A stretch of 39,785 nucleotides of DNA from a virus: the IMG/VR virus record IMGVR_UViG_3300044640_001880, positions 1-39,785 of that record. The stretch is one strand, 5' to 3'. The notes under the pieces were generated by a model. The model was not told the DNA's origin. It was given only the letters and a program-made list of their open reading frames with translations, and searched no databases. Of this stretch, positions 11,206-19,494 are shown in pieces (position 1 is the stretch's first letter; each line of letters opens with the position of its first letter). A program made the position numbers and the translations under genes.

Positions 11206-13262
11206 GCCGCAACCCCTCGATCAGCCGCGAGACCGCTGCCGCCATCCGCCGCGCGGTGTCGCTCGGGCTGGACGGGCTGAAGGCGCAGACGCGCCAGCGG
11301 TTGAGCGACTGGGCGGCGGTGTTCTTCGTCATGGCTGGCGAGTCGTCGCAGCAAAAAGGCGGTTGGGTCGCCTGGGTGTTTCAGATCGGGATTATGGACT
11401 TTATGTCTGACGACCGGATCAGGGACCTCTACATCATCAAGTCCAAGCGCGTCGGTTACACCAAGATGATCACCGCCTTCGTCGCCTACTCGATTGCGCA
11501 TCTGCGCCGCAACCTGGCGCTGTGGCAGCCGACCGACGACGACCGCGACAGCTACGTCAAGAGCGAAATCGACCCGGTGCTCGACCAGATCGCGGCCGTC
11601 AAGACGGCCCGCAAGACCGGGGCCAAAGACACCGACACGATCAAACTCAAGCAGTTTCGCAACAGCGTGGTGCACCTGCTGGGCGGCAAGGCGGCGCGGG
11701 CGTTCCGGCGCATCACCGTGGCGGTCGCGATCCTGGATGAGTGGTCGAAGTTCGACGCCCGAATCGAGAAAACCGGCGACGCCAAGGGCCTCGCGAAAGG
11801 GCGCCTGGAGGGCGCACCGAATCCGAAATTTATCGGCGGCACCACGCCGCTGATCAAAGGCATCGACCAGGCTGAAACCGCGTGCGAGCTGGCCGAAGGC
11901 ATGGTCCGGTTTCACATGGTCTGCCCGCACTGTGACATCGAGCACCCACTGACCTGGGGCGGCAAAGACAAGGCCAGCGGCTTCAAGTGGGACAGCGGGC
12001 GGCCTGAGACGGTGCGCCACGTCTGCCCACACTGCCGCGACAGCATCACCCAGGCCGATTACCTGAAGCAGGGCGCCCGCAAAGATGGGGTGTGGACGCA
12101 GGGCGCCTGGGTCTGCGGCAAAACTGGCAAGCGCTACGGCGCCGACCGCGTCTGGCGCGACGCCATGGGCCAGCCGTGCAAGCCACCGGTGTCGCTCGGG
12201 CTTCACGTCTGGTCGGCCTACAGTCCGCAGCGGAGCTGGCCCGACATCGTCAAGGAATTTCTCGAAGCCCTGGCGTCGTCGAAAAAGGGCGACCACGGTC
12301 CGCTGCAACTGTTTTTCAACGAAACGCTGGGCGAGACCTGGGAGATTGTGGGAGACCGCAGCGACGACCACGTGCTGCAGGCCCGCGCCAAGGCTGAAGG
12401 CCTGGCCAGCGGTGTCGTGCCGTCGGGTGGCCTGGTGCTGACGGCGGGGGTTGATGTGCAGCGGGACCGCTGGGAGTACAGCGTGTGGGCGTGGGGGCGC
12501 GGCCTTGAAAGCTGGCGCGTCGACCAGGTCACCATCGAAGGCAACCCGGCCAGCGAAGAGGACTGGGAGCGGTTGACGGAGCACCTGCAGCGCCGGTACA
12601 CGCAGGCCTGGCACGGCGGGAGCCTCGGACTGTCGGCGATCAGCATCGACTCGTCCGACCAGACGCAGGCGGTTTACAACTGGGTCCGAAAACACCAGCA
12701 CGCGCTGCCGTTGTTGCGCGCGGTGAAGGGGTCCAGCGAGGAACACAAGCCGGTGCTGATGCCAGGAACGCCCGTCGAGATCAGCTGGAAGGGCGTCAAG
12801 ATCCCGAGCGGGATCAAGGTCTACGGCATCGGCGTGGACACCGCCAAGGATCTGCTGCTCGGTCAACTGTCGATCGACAAGCCGGGGCCGGGTTATGTGC
12901 ACTTCCCGGAGGACATGCCGCGCGAGCGTTACGAACAGCTCACCGCCGAACAGCGCATCCTGACCAAGGTCAACGGCAAAGACACCTACAAATGGGTCAA
13001 GCGGCGCCCGCGCAACGAAGAGCTCGATTGTCGCAACTACGCGCTACACGGCGCCTTTGGCCTGGGCCTGCACAACTTCACCGACAAGCGCTGGGCGCAG
13101 CTTGAGGCCGCCGTCCAGCCACCTGAGGACCTGTTCACACGCGGCGCCGTTGCCACCCCGGCGCCCACACCCGAGCAGATCCTCGCCAAACCAACCCCGC
13201 AACCCGCCCAACCCATCCGCCGACCGCAGCAAGGTCGGCAGGCTGGTGGGCGCATCTGGTGA
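11202..13262 (+). CDS. terL: Terminase large subunit (gpA family), 686 aa
   Basis: The ATPase region carries the gpA-type Walker A (IIKSKRVGYTKM, about residues 78-89) and Walker B (VAILDEWSKFD, about 175-185). Two CPHC zinc motifs (about 241 and 276) match those of gpA proteins. The C-terminal nuclease starts with GVDVQRDRWEYSVWAWGRG (about 416) and contains the Asp residues expected for a metal-dependent nuclease. The length is close to lambda gpA (641 aa), extended by a Pro/Ala-rich tail. The gpA family implies cos packaging. The ATG (11202) is chosen from the 4-base overlap with terS. Confidence 0.95.
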   Translation: MSRNPSISRETAAAIRRAVSLGLDGLKAQTRQRLSDWAAVFFVMAGESSQQKGGWVAWVFQIGIMDFMSDDRIRDLYIIKSKRVGYTKMITAFVAYSIAHLRRNLALWQPTDDDRDSYVKSEIDPVLDQIAAVKTARKTGAKDTDTIKLKQFRNSVVHLLGGKAARAFRRITVAVAILDEWSKFDARIEKTGDAKGLAKGRLEGAPNPKFIGGTTPLIKGIDQAETACELAEGMVRFHMVCPHCDIEHPLTWGGKDKASGFKWDSGRPETVRHVCPHCRDSITQADYLKQGARKDGVWTQGAWVCGKTGKRYGADRVWRDAMGQPCKPPVSLGLHVWSAYSPQRSWPDIVKEFLEALASSKKGDHGPLQLFFNETLGETWEIVGDRSDDHVLQARAKAEGLASGVVPSGGLVLTAGVDVQRDRWEYSVWAWGRGLESWRVDQVTIEGNPASEEDWERLTEHLQRRYTQAWHGGSLGLSAISIDSSDQTQAVYNWVRKHQHALPLLRAVKGSSEEHKPVLMPGTPVEISWKGVKIPSGIKVYGIGVDTAKDLLLGQLSIDKPGPGYVHFPEDMPRERYEQLTAEQRILTKVNGKDTYKWVKRRPRNEELDCRNYALHGAFGLGLHNFTDKRWAQLEAAVQPPEDLFTRGAVATPAPTPEQILAKPTPQPAQPIRRPQQGRQAGGRIW

Positions 13263-13277
13263 TCAAAGGAAAGTCGC

Positions 13278-13472
13278 ATGTTTTATCAAATGAAAATCTA
13301 CGCTGAGATCAACAGCGAAGTGACGCCGCTTGTTCATTCGCCAATCATTGTTGAGACAACGGCATCGGAAAAAAGCAAAGTCACCGACAGGGAAATTGAA
13401 TTAGTCGCCGATGCTTTTCGGGCTCAGGTCAAGGATGCGCTTCTGTTGATGCTTGGTCGACCCATCGATTGA
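13278..13472 (+). CDS. Hypothetical protein, 64 aa, AT-richer than its neighbours
   Basis: Starts MFYQMKIYAEINSEVTPLVH after GGAAAGTCGC. It continues as a strand, then a helix (TDREIELVADAFRAQVKDAL). Codon use is visibly less GC-rich than the flanking terminase and tail genes, suggesting a recent acquisition (moron) or a different ancestry. No gpW-type signature. Function unknown. Confidence 0.6.
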   Translation: MFYQMKIYAEINSEVTPLVHSPIIVETTASEKSKVTDREIELVADAFRAQVKDALLLMLGRPID

Positions 13473-13474
13473 TC

Positions 13475-14182
13475 ATGCTCACCATCAAAGTCACCCACGA
13501 CTTCGACACCCTGGCTGCCAGCCTTGGCCGCCAGGCCAAACAGGTTGCATTCGCCACCGCTGTCGCGCTCACCCGCACCGGCCAGGACTTGCGCAACGCC
13601 ATCCCCGCAGCGCTTGACGAAGCGCTCGACAAGCCGACCGAATTCACCAAGCGCGGCACCTATCTCGTCCCGGCCCGCAGGGATCGGCTTGTGGCTGAAA
13701 TCGGGTTTCGCGCGATCCAGTCTCGGTACATGCGCTATCAGATCGAGGGCGGGATTTATGAGCCCAAGGCTGGCGGCATCAAGTTGCCGGGCGAGATCCA
13801 GCTCAACGCCTTTGGCAACATCCCGCGCGGCACCATCGCCGCGCTCAAGCGCGCCGCCAAAGACGGCAGCCTGGGCGCCAGCGTGCGCAAGCGCCTGGGC
13901 GTGGACGGCAACCGCCGCAAAGGCGCCGCGCCGATCCAGCTTTTCTACGGCCAACCCACCGGCAAGGGCTGGGACAAGGCGCCCATTGGCATCTGGCGCC
14001 GAATACCGCCCGCCTACCCTGGCGCCAAAGGCAAGTTGATCCCGGTGGTGGTTTTCGAGCAGACCAAAGCCGTCTACCGCCGCCGCTTCGACCTCCAGCG
14101 CCTGGGGCAGACCACCGTCGACCGCCGATTCGCGCAGCACTTCGACCGAGAACTGTCCAAAGCCCTCGCCACTGCCCGCTGA
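13475..14182 (+). CDS. Putative virion morphogenesis / tail-completion protein, 235 aa
   Basis: Start taken at MLTIKVTHDFDTLAASLG; a TTG at 13469 overlapping the previous stop is also possible. The pattern KQVAFATAVALTRTGQDLRN, FTKRGTYLVPARRDRLVAEI, LPGEIQLNAFGNIPRGTIAA and a late PVVVFEQTKAVYRRRF matches a widespread phage family with a conserved ALTRT(A/G)Q helix, usually annotated as minor tail or head-tail completion protein. The unusual feature is its position immediately after the terminase, ahead of the portal. Confidence 0.6.
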   Translation: MLTIKVTHDFDTLAASLGRQAKQVAFATAVALTRTGQDLRNAIPAALDEALDKPTEFTKRGTYLVPARRDRLVAEIGFRAIQSRYMRYQIEGGIYEPKAGGIKLPGEIQLNAFGNIPRGTIAALKRAAKDGSLGASVRKRLGVDGNRRKGAAPIQLFYGQPTGKGWDKAPIGIWRRIPPAYPGAKGKLIPVVVFEQTKAVYRRRFDLQRLGQTTVDRRFAQHFDRELSKALATAR

Positions 14183-14202
14183 TCAACCCAACCCGCCGCC
14201 GC

Positions 14203-14568
14203 ATGACCATCGTCGCCACCAAACCCCAGCGCACCCGACCCGCCACCGCGCCCTTGTTCACCGGGCAAAGCACCACCGGGCCCGGCGTGCCTGCTCATGA
14301 TGACTTTGTGGCCGATGTCGTGCGCATCATTGGCGCCGTCATGGCTGGCGTCAGCGCTGACCACCTGCGGGCCATCGAGGCGAGGATCAGGGCAGACTGG
14401 GGGGGTGATCGGCCGTACATCGGCCGCCGGGTTGGCGATGTGCGCAACGAGCGCAACGAGCAGATACGCCGCGACATCCGCCACGGCGCATCGATCAGCC
14501 TGGTGTGCCGTCGGTACGATGTGAGCCGCAGCACGGTGTATCGGGCGCTGGGGATTGAGGGGGATTGA
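14203..14568 (+). CDS. Mor-family transcriptional activator-like protein, 121 aa
   Basis: The C-terminal half (IEARIRADWGGDRPYIGRR, then EQIRRDIRHGASISLVCRRY, DVSRSTVYRALG) matches the Mor/C transactivator domain of phage Mu: a dimerisation strand with a YIG turn followed by a helix-turn-helix. Mu Mor and C activate middle and late promoters. Here the gene lies inside the late operon between terminase and head genes, so it may boost late transcription; the three repeated motifs at 15107, 21811 and 26151 are possible targets (inference). Confidence 0.75.
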   Translation: MTIVATKPQRTRPATAPLFTGQSTTGPGVPAHDDFVADVVRIIGAVMAGVSADHLRAIEARIRADWGGDRPYIGRRVGDVRNERNEQIRRDIRHGASISLVCRRYDVSRSTVYRALGIEGD

Positions 14569-14595
14569 GGCTTGCTTTTAGGATGAGATGAAAAA

Positions 14596-14823
14596 ATGTA
14601 CTCACTTCAATACCTGCAAACGCTTGGCGAGCGATTCCACGGCATCACGCTGGACTTCCGCAGGGGTGGCACAGATTGGCCAGCCGCCTGGCGCGTCCGG
14701 CTTGTGAGCACCAAGAATGAGCGGGAAGAATACCGCGTGGAGTGCTTTGGAGACACCGCAGAGCAGGCTGTCGACTCACTGCGCGCGGAGGTCTCAAGTC
14801 TGGACGGGGTTGCCAAGGGGTGA
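14596..14823 (+). CDS. Hypothetical protein, 75 aa
   Basis: Starts MYSLQYLQTLGERFHGITLD with an AGGATGAGATG-like leader. A beta-strand core (AAWRVRLVSTKNEREEYRVE) and a helix (TAEQAVDSLRAEVSSL) give a small alpha/beta protein. Forms a pair with the next 91-aa gene. Less GC-biased than neighbours; no family recognised. Confidence 0.6.
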   Translation: MYSLQYLQTLGERFHGITLDFRRGGTDWPAAWRVRLVSTKNEREEYRVECFGDTAEQAVDSLRAEVSSLDGVAKG

Positions 14824-14825
14824 CT

Positions 14826-15101
14826 ATGAACGACGATCTGGAAGAGTGGTTGAAAACAGAGATGGCGCGCGTGGCAAAAGCCAGGGAAGATGCCGCCGAA
14901 ACTTCTGCGCGGTTTTTGCATAACAGGGGCTTTGAACGCGCCCCACTGAGCAAATACGATGGTTTTCTGATGGCGCTGCGGGCTGTGTGCCGGATGCACG
15001 GCGTGCGGCTGTACACGTCTGATTATGGGTATTTGGTGGTGGGTGATCTGCGCGACGGCGATGACCCTATTTGTCATGACCACATCAAAGAAGGGCCCTA
15101 A
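14826..15101 (+). CDS. Hypothetical protein, 91 aa
   Basis: Starts MNDDLEEWLKTEMARVAKAR two bases after the previous stop. The N-terminal half is a long charged helix. The C-terminal half (FLMALRAVCRMHGVRLYTSD, YGYLVVGDL) is alpha/beta. It could be a regulator or moron; unknown. It is followed by the first copy of a repeated intergenic motif (15107-15142). Confidence 0.6.
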   Translation: MNDDLEEWLKTEMARVAKAREDAAETSARFLHNRGFERAPLSKYDGFLMALRAVCRMHGVRLYTSDYGYLVVGDLRDGDDPICHDHIKEGP

Positions 15102-15106
15102 GCCCG

Positions 15107-15142
15107 CCACCGTCCCACCCGTCGCCTTCCAGATGACACACC
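15107..15142 (+). repeat. Late-region intergenic motif, copy A
   Basis: Contains CCCACCCGTCGCCTTCCAGA followed by TGACACACC. It is nearly identical to copies at 21811-21844 and 26151-26185. Each copy lies in a short intergenic gap just upstream of a structural gene, here 42 bases before the ATG at 15185. No convincing sigma-70 -10 box follows. Candidate late-promoter element or module-boundary sequence. Confidence 0.8.
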
Positions 15143-15184
15143 TGTCGCCAGACATTCGTCGCGTATCCACCCGGAGCGCGATCT

Positions 15185-15688
15185 ATGCCTATCATTTCCA
15201 CCGACTTTGTTTTGCGCCTGTCCGGCGGCGCTGCGAACAGCAGCGGTAACGCTTCGTTGGGCGGCGCCAAGAGCACCAACACTGCCAGCAGCAGCGTCGA
15301 CGCGTTGTTCGACGCTGTGAGCGCGGCCGAGTCGGCGGCTGGGCGGATTGAATACCGCTGCGTTTACCTGCACAACGCCAACGCGGTCGACACGATGACC
15401 GCCGCCAAGGCCTGGATCAGTGCCAACACGCCGCTGGCAGGCACCACGCTGGCTATCGGCGTCGGGACTTCTGCGGTCAACGGCACCGAACAGACCGTCG
15501 CCAACGAAACCACCGCCCCATCTGGCGTCGCCTTCAGCGAGCCTGCCACGTCCGGCACGGGCCTCGCCCTGGGTGACATCCCGTTCGGGCAGCACAGGGC
15601 TTTGTGGCTGCGCCGCACGGTCAACGCGGGCAGCGGCGCCAGCGCCAGCGATGGCGCAACGCTCGGTCTTGAGTGCGAAACCACCTGA
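15185..15688 (+). CDS. Putative virion protein, 167 aa
   Basis: Ala/Ser/Thr/Gly-rich with alternating hydrophobics, starting MPIISTDFVLRLSGGAANSS. It includes RIEYRCVYLHNANAVDTMTA and LGDIPFGQHRALWLRR, consistent with a beta-sandwich structural or decoration protein. Similar sequences occur beside portal genes in siphophages of Proteobacteria and are annotated only as structural. GGAG ribosome site upstream. First of four virion-type genes preceding the portal gene. Confidence 0.6.
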   Translation: MPIISTDFVLRLSGGAANSSGNASLGGAKSTNTASSSVDALFDAVSAAESAAGRIEYRCVYLHNANAVDTMTAAKAWISANTPLAGTTLAIGVGTSAVNGTEQTVANETTAPSGVAFSEPATSGTGLALGDIPFGQHRALWLRRTVNAGSGASASDGATLGLECETT

Positions 15689-15702
15689 TCGGGCGCTGAC
15701 AC

Positions 15703-16536
15703 ATGGCCATCACGTCCGTCGACCAGCTGCTCAGCGCCCTGGGCAACAACAACAGCCGCCTGATCATCGACAAGGCGTCCATCGCGTCGCAAGCCGCTGG
15801 AAACTACGTCAGCCTCTGGCGCGCGACCGGGCAGCCGGGTCAAGGCGCCATCCCGGCCGCTGCCGCCGTGTGCAACAACACGACGGTCGGCGGCATCAAC
15901 TTCAGCCAGCAGACCTCGCCTGCCACCAGCTACCTGGCGCAGCTTGAGGCCTCCTGCGCCAACGCGACGACGACCCTGGAGATTCACGACCGCCTGGTGC
16001 ACATGGGTGGGCTCAACGGCACTCTCAACACCGCGCAAACCGTCGGTATAGACTTCAACGGTCTGACGACCAACAACATGGTCGATCGCATCGGCGACGC
16101 CAACTATTCCGACATCCAGTGGTGGCTGGAGTGGTACACCGCGACCGGCGCCACCGCCGTTACCGCCACCCTGGCCGCCACCTACAACGACGGCACCAAC
16201 GCGACGGTCGCGGTCTCTCTCGCGGCCACGCGGCCCGCCAGCCTGATGATCCCGATCAACGGACTGATCCCGGCCGCTCAGGCCGGGAAATACATCCGCG
16301 CGATCACTACCTGCACCCTGTCGGCGACCACGGCCGCCGCCGGTAGCTTCGGCATCACGGCGACGCGCTTTCGGGGCTCGCTGATGACCCCGGTCGGCAA
16401 CGCGAAGTTTGCGGCCGACTGGGCGGCGCTCGGTATGCCGGAAATCCGAAACAGCTCTTGTCTGTTCCCGGTTGTGCAGACCACGACCACGACCAGCGGC
16501 ACGGTGCGCGGCATCGGCAAGATCGCACACGGGTAA
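15703..16536 (+). CDS. Putative virion structural protein, 277 aa
   Basis: MAITSVDQLLSALGNNNSRL opens a protein dominated by Ala/Thr/Gly with predicted strands (TLEIHDRLVHMGGLNGTLNT, DIQWWLEWYTATG, NATVAVSLAAT). It ends RGIGKIAHG. The repeated IHDRL..MGGL..T...AQTV pattern is one I associate with phage structural proteins of unknown place in the particle. Tandem position with neighbours suggests they form one capsid-decoration or head-completion set. Confidence 0.6.
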   Translation: MAITSVDQLLSALGNNNSRLIIDKASIASQAAGNYVSLWRATGQPGQGAIPAAAAVCNNTTVGGINFSQQTSPATSYLAQLEASCANATTTLEIHDRLVHMGGLNGTLNTAQTVGIDFNGLTTNNMVDRIGDANYSDIQWWLEWYTATGATAVTATLAATYNDGTNATVAVSLAATRPASLMIPINGLIPAAQAGKYIRAITTCTLSATTAAAGSFGITATRFRGSLMTPVGNAKFAADWAALGMPEIRNSSCLFPVVQTTTTTSGTVRGIGKIAHG

Positions 16537-16542
16537 GCGCGC

Positions 16543-17388
16543 ATGGCCGACCGCTTTGCCACCGTCTACCGACCCAGCGGCGGATCTGCCCTCTGGTCGG
16601 CTGGCGTTGTTGGCGATCTGCTTCAAGCCGAGTTTTTTGGCGCAGCGCCCGCCGGTCCAACCAGCGTTCAGTCGGCCGCCAACCTCGCCTGGTCCGTGCG
16701 CGTCGCCGCGTCGACCACCCGCGCCGCTGCCTGGACCGTGCGCAACAGTGCCAGCGCCAGCGCCTCGCTCGCCTGGACGGCCCGCGCGCTTGTCTCTGCT
16801 GCTCGGCCGGCCGCGTGGTCGGTGCGTGTTGCGGTTGCCGCCAGCGCGTCCGCTGGGTGGAGTGTGCGCGTGTCCGTGCCCGCCAGCCGCTCCGTCGCCT
16901 GGACCGCCCGCATCACGGTCAGCGCCAGCGCGTCGTCCGCCTGGACCGCCCGCATCACGGTCAGCGCCAGCGCGTCGTCCGCCTGGTCTGTGCTCAACGC
17001 GGTTGTCGTTGGCGCGTCCCGGCCTCTGTCCTGGTCCGTTCGTGTGCCTGTGGTAGGCAGCCGCTCGGCCGCGTGGTCCGTTCGCGCCCCTGTGGTGGCC
17101 ACCCGTGGCGCCGCCTGGACCCTGCGCGAGTTCATCGACGCGAGCGCCCCGCTCGGCTGGTCTGTCCAGACCTTCTTTTCGGTCCCCAGCCGCCTGCGCC
17201 TGGGTCCCGCGCAATCCGTCGCCCGCGCCCCCTGGTCTGGCGCCACCGCTGCGCCGATCAACCGCCCTGCCTTCCGCCCCGCCCAGCGCCTGGCCGCGCT
17301 CAAGGCTGCGCGCCTGGGGTCCGGCGCCGCCCTGTCCATCAAGCGCCGCGCCCCCATCGGCCGCCCTATCCGAGGCAACGCCACATGA
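16543..17388 (+). CDS. Repeat-rich virion protein (about 14-residue W-x-x-R repeats), 281 aa
   Basis: After a 50-residue N-terminal part (MADRFATVYRPSGGSALWSA) the protein consists of about 12 imperfect repeats of the form AW-(S/T)-(V/A)-R-...-V-x-A-S-x-S, from about residue 48 to 205. Two consecutive units are identical at the DNA level (42 bp). A basic C-terminal tail (LKAARLGSGAALSIKRRAP) follows. The regular Trp/Arg spacing suggests stacked strands or a solenoid. No known family recognised. It overlaps the next gene (ATGA) and sits in the head gene block. Confidence 0.65.
   Translation: MADRFATVYRPSGGSALWSAGVVGDLLQAEFFGAAPAGPTSVQSAANLAWSVRVAASTTRAAAWTVRNSASASASLAWTARALVSAARPAAWSVRVAVAASASAGWSVRVSVPASRSVAWTARITVSASASSAWTARITVSASASSAWSVLNAVVVGASRPLSWSVRVPVVGSRSAAWSVRAPVVATRGAAWTLREFIDASAPLGWSVQTFFSVPSRLRLGPAQSVARAPWSGATAAPINRPAFRPAQRLAALKAARLGSGAALSIKRRAPIGRPIRGNAT
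16897..16980 (+). repeat. Perfect 42-bp tandem repeat (2 copies) in the W-x-x-R protein gene
   Basis: 16897-16938 and 16939-16980 are identical and in frame, encoding 14 residues each (AWTARITVSASASS). Flanking units are diverged versions of the same repeat. This points to expansion by recent duplication. Confidence 0.9.
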
Positions 17389-17948
17389 GTATCGAAAACA
17401 CCCTCGTCGCGGGCGACAGCCTGAGTTTTTCCACCATCGCGACGGACTACATTCCCGCCGACGGATGGACCATGAAATACCGCATGGTCCCATCCGCAGG
17501 CGTTGGCACCGCCTTCGAGCTGACCAGCACGACCGCCGACCCGGAGGAACCGACCGCCTTCCTGTTTGTGGTGACCGGCGTGGCGTCGTCCGCCTGGGTG
17601 GCCGCTGATTACACCTGGGTCAACTGGGTCGAGCAGTCGCCAGACCGCCACACGCTGGATACAGGCATTGTCAAGGTCCTGCCCAACCCCGCGACCGCCA
17701 CCGCCCTGGACCTGCGCACCACGGCGGTCAAGGCCCTGGCCGCCATCGACGCCTATCTCGCCGACGCCAACAACCTGAGCGCCGCCAGCTACACCATCGC
17801 CGGTCGAAGCCTGAGCCGCTACACCCGCGCCGAACTGATTGCCGAGCGCAGCAAGTGGCAGGCCGAAGTTGCTCGCGAAAACGCCGCCGCCCGCGTCGCC
17901 GCTGGCCTGCCCGACAACCGCCGGATCTATGTCCGGTGGGGAGCCTGA
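17385..17948 (+). CDS. Head-tail joining/connector protein (gpW position), 187 aa
   Basis: Starts MSIENTLVAGDSLSFSTIAT. The N-terminal beta-sandwich-like half (PADGWTMKYRMV, AADYTWVNWVEQ) is followed by helices (RTTAVKALAAIDAYLADA) and the conserved SYTIAGRSLSRYTRAELIAE segment ending KWQAEVARE. This is characteristic of the protein lying just before the portal gene in many siphophages. Lambda places gpW in the same slot. ATGA overlap with the repeat protein gene. Confidence 0.65.
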   Translation: MSIENTLVAGDSLSFSTIATDYIPADGWTMKYRMVPSAGVGTAFELTSTTADPEEPTAFLFVVTGVASSAWVAADYTWVNWVEQSPDRHTLDTGIVKVLPNPATATALDLRTTAVKALAAIDAYLADANNLSAASYTIAGRSLSRYTRAELIAERSKWQAEVARENAAARVAAGLPDNRRIYVRWGA

Positions 17949-17953
17949 ACACC

Positions 17954-19492
17954 ATGCAAGCCACCCAACGCCGAACCCTCCTGAGTCGAATCACCTTTGG
18001 CCTGCTCGGCAGCCGCAGCGCCGCGCCGCGCACGGGCGCCCGCGCCTTCCACGCCGCCCGCCTCGACCGCTTCAGCGCCGACTGGGTCGCCACGGCCAAC
18101 AGCATCAACCAGGAACTGCGCAGCGACCTCGACCGCTTGCGCGCCCGGGGGCGGGACCTGGCGAACAACAACGATTACGGCCGCAAGTTCGTCGGCATGT
18201 GCCAGAACAACATCATTGGCCCAGGCGGCGTGCGCTACCAGGCGCGCGTGGTCGACGGCCCCGGCAAGCCCGACGAGCTGGCCAACGACGCGCTGGAGAC
18301 CGCGTGGGATGACTGGCAGACCGTGGCGGACGTGACCGGCCGGCAGCATTTTCGGGACATGTGCGAGACCATGGTCGGCGGCCTGCCGACTGACGGCGAG
18401 TTTCTGCTGCGCCACGTGCGCGGCGCCGAAGCGGGGAACCGCTTCAATTACGCGGTTCAGCTGATCGACGTTGACCGGATCGACACCAGCCTCAACATCG
18501 CCGCCGCCAACGGTCGCAACGCGGTGATCATGGGCGTCGAGGTCAACCAGTGGCGCCGCCCCGTCGCGATCCACATTTTCCAGGGCCACCCCAACGACGG
18601 CCAGCACGCCAGCCGCGAGCGCGTGCGCGTGCCCGTTGAAGACATCATCCACGCGTTCAAAGTCGACCGCGCGGGCCAGCTGCGCGGCATCCCGTGGATG
18701 GCGCCGGGCATGTTGAGCCTGCACCACCTGGCCGGGTTCATGTTGTCCGCCGTCATGGCGGCCGAACACGGCGCGAACCACTACGGATTTTTCAAGACCG
18801 CCGACGGCGCCCCGCCCATCGGCGGCGAAGATGCGGAAACCGGCGCGCAAATCACCACCACCCAGCCGGGCACCTTCGACACTTTGCCGATCGGCGTGGA
18901 CTTCACGCCATTTTCGAGTCCGTATCCCAACGAAACGTTTGGTCCCTTCGTCAAGACCGCGCTGCAGCGCGTCGCGACCGGCTGGCGCGTGGCTTATGTG
19001 AGCCTCGCCAACGACCTCGAAGGCGTCAACTATTCGAGCATTCGCCAGGGCGTGATTGAAGAGCGCGACCGTTGGACCAGCGATCAGGAGTGGTTTATCT
19101 CCACCGTCATGGAGCCGGTGTTCAAAGAGTGGCTGCGCCTGGCCCTGCTCAGTGGCGCGATCACGATGCCCAACGGCAGCAAGCTGCCCGCCGCCAAGCT
19201 CGCGAAATTCAGCGCCCACGAGTGGCAGGCCCGCCGCTGGGAGTGGGTCGACCCCAAGGGGGACATCGAGGCCAAGATCTTGATGGTCAAGGCCGGACTG
19301 ATGTCGCCCCAGGACCTGGCCGCCGCGATGGGCTATGACTTCCTGGACACGGTCAAGGCCATCGCCCTGGCCAAGGAAGTCGCCGCCCGCTACGGCGTCA
19401 CCCTCCCCGCCTATGACGCCGCCCCCGGCGCCACGCCCGCGCCCGGCCAGCCCGCCGCCCAACCCACCGAACCCGCCAAGACTGGAGCCTGA
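17954..19492 (+). CDS. Portal protein (lambda gpB family), 512 aa
   Basis: N-terminal LDRFSADWVATANSINQELR, DRLRARGRDLANNNDYGRKF and MCQNNIIGPGG, then HVRGAEAGNRFNYAVQLIDV, DIIHAFKVDRAGQLRGIPWM, AGFMLSAVMAAEHGANHYGF and the LANDLEGVNYSSIRQGVIEE region are diagnostic of the gpB-type portal (Phage_portal_2). It forms the dodecameric DNA channel at the head vertex. Length (lambda gpB is 533 aa) and position after the connector gene fit. The C-terminus is a Pro/Ala-rich tail. Confidence 0.95.
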   Translation: MQATQRRTLLSRITFGLLGSRSAAPRTGARAFHAARLDRFSADWVATANSINQELRSDLDRLRARGRDLANNNDYGRKFVGMCQNNIIGPGGVRYQARVVDGPGKPDELANDALETAWDDWQTVADVTGRQHFRDMCETMVGGLPTDGEFLLRHVRGAEAGNRFNYAVQLIDVDRIDTSLNIAAANGRNAVIMGVEVNQWRRPVAIHIFQGHPNDGQHASRERVRVPVEDIIHAFKVDRAGQLRGIPWMAPGMLSLHHLAGFMLSAVMAAEHGANHYGFFKTADGAPPIGGEDAETGAQITTTQPGTFDTLPIGVDFTPFSSPYPNETFGPFVKTALQRVATGWRVAYVSLANDLEGVNYSSIRQGVIEERDRWTSDQEWFISTVMEPVFKEWLRLALLSGAITMPNGSKLPAAKLAKFSAHEWQARRWEWVDPKGDIEAKILMVKAGLMSPQDLAAAMGYDFLDTVKAIALAKEVAARYGVTLPAYDAAPGATPAPGQPAAQPTEPAKTGA

Positions 19493-19494
19493 AC

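Noticed and set aside
10887-12902. Long antisense ORF (671 codons) opposite terL
   Set aside because: A typical shadow frame in GC-rich DNA; low-complexity Arg/Ala/Asp composition and no ribosome site. The plus-strand terminase is certain.
16897-16980. Tandem repeats as a CRISPR array
   Set aside because: Repeats are contiguous, in frame and without unique spacers; they encode protein repeats. The same holds for 34649-34743.
15364-17493. Antisense ORF (709 codons) across the virion gene block
   Set aside because: A Gly/Arg-rich shadow frame produced by the repeats of the plus-strand genes; no domain visible.
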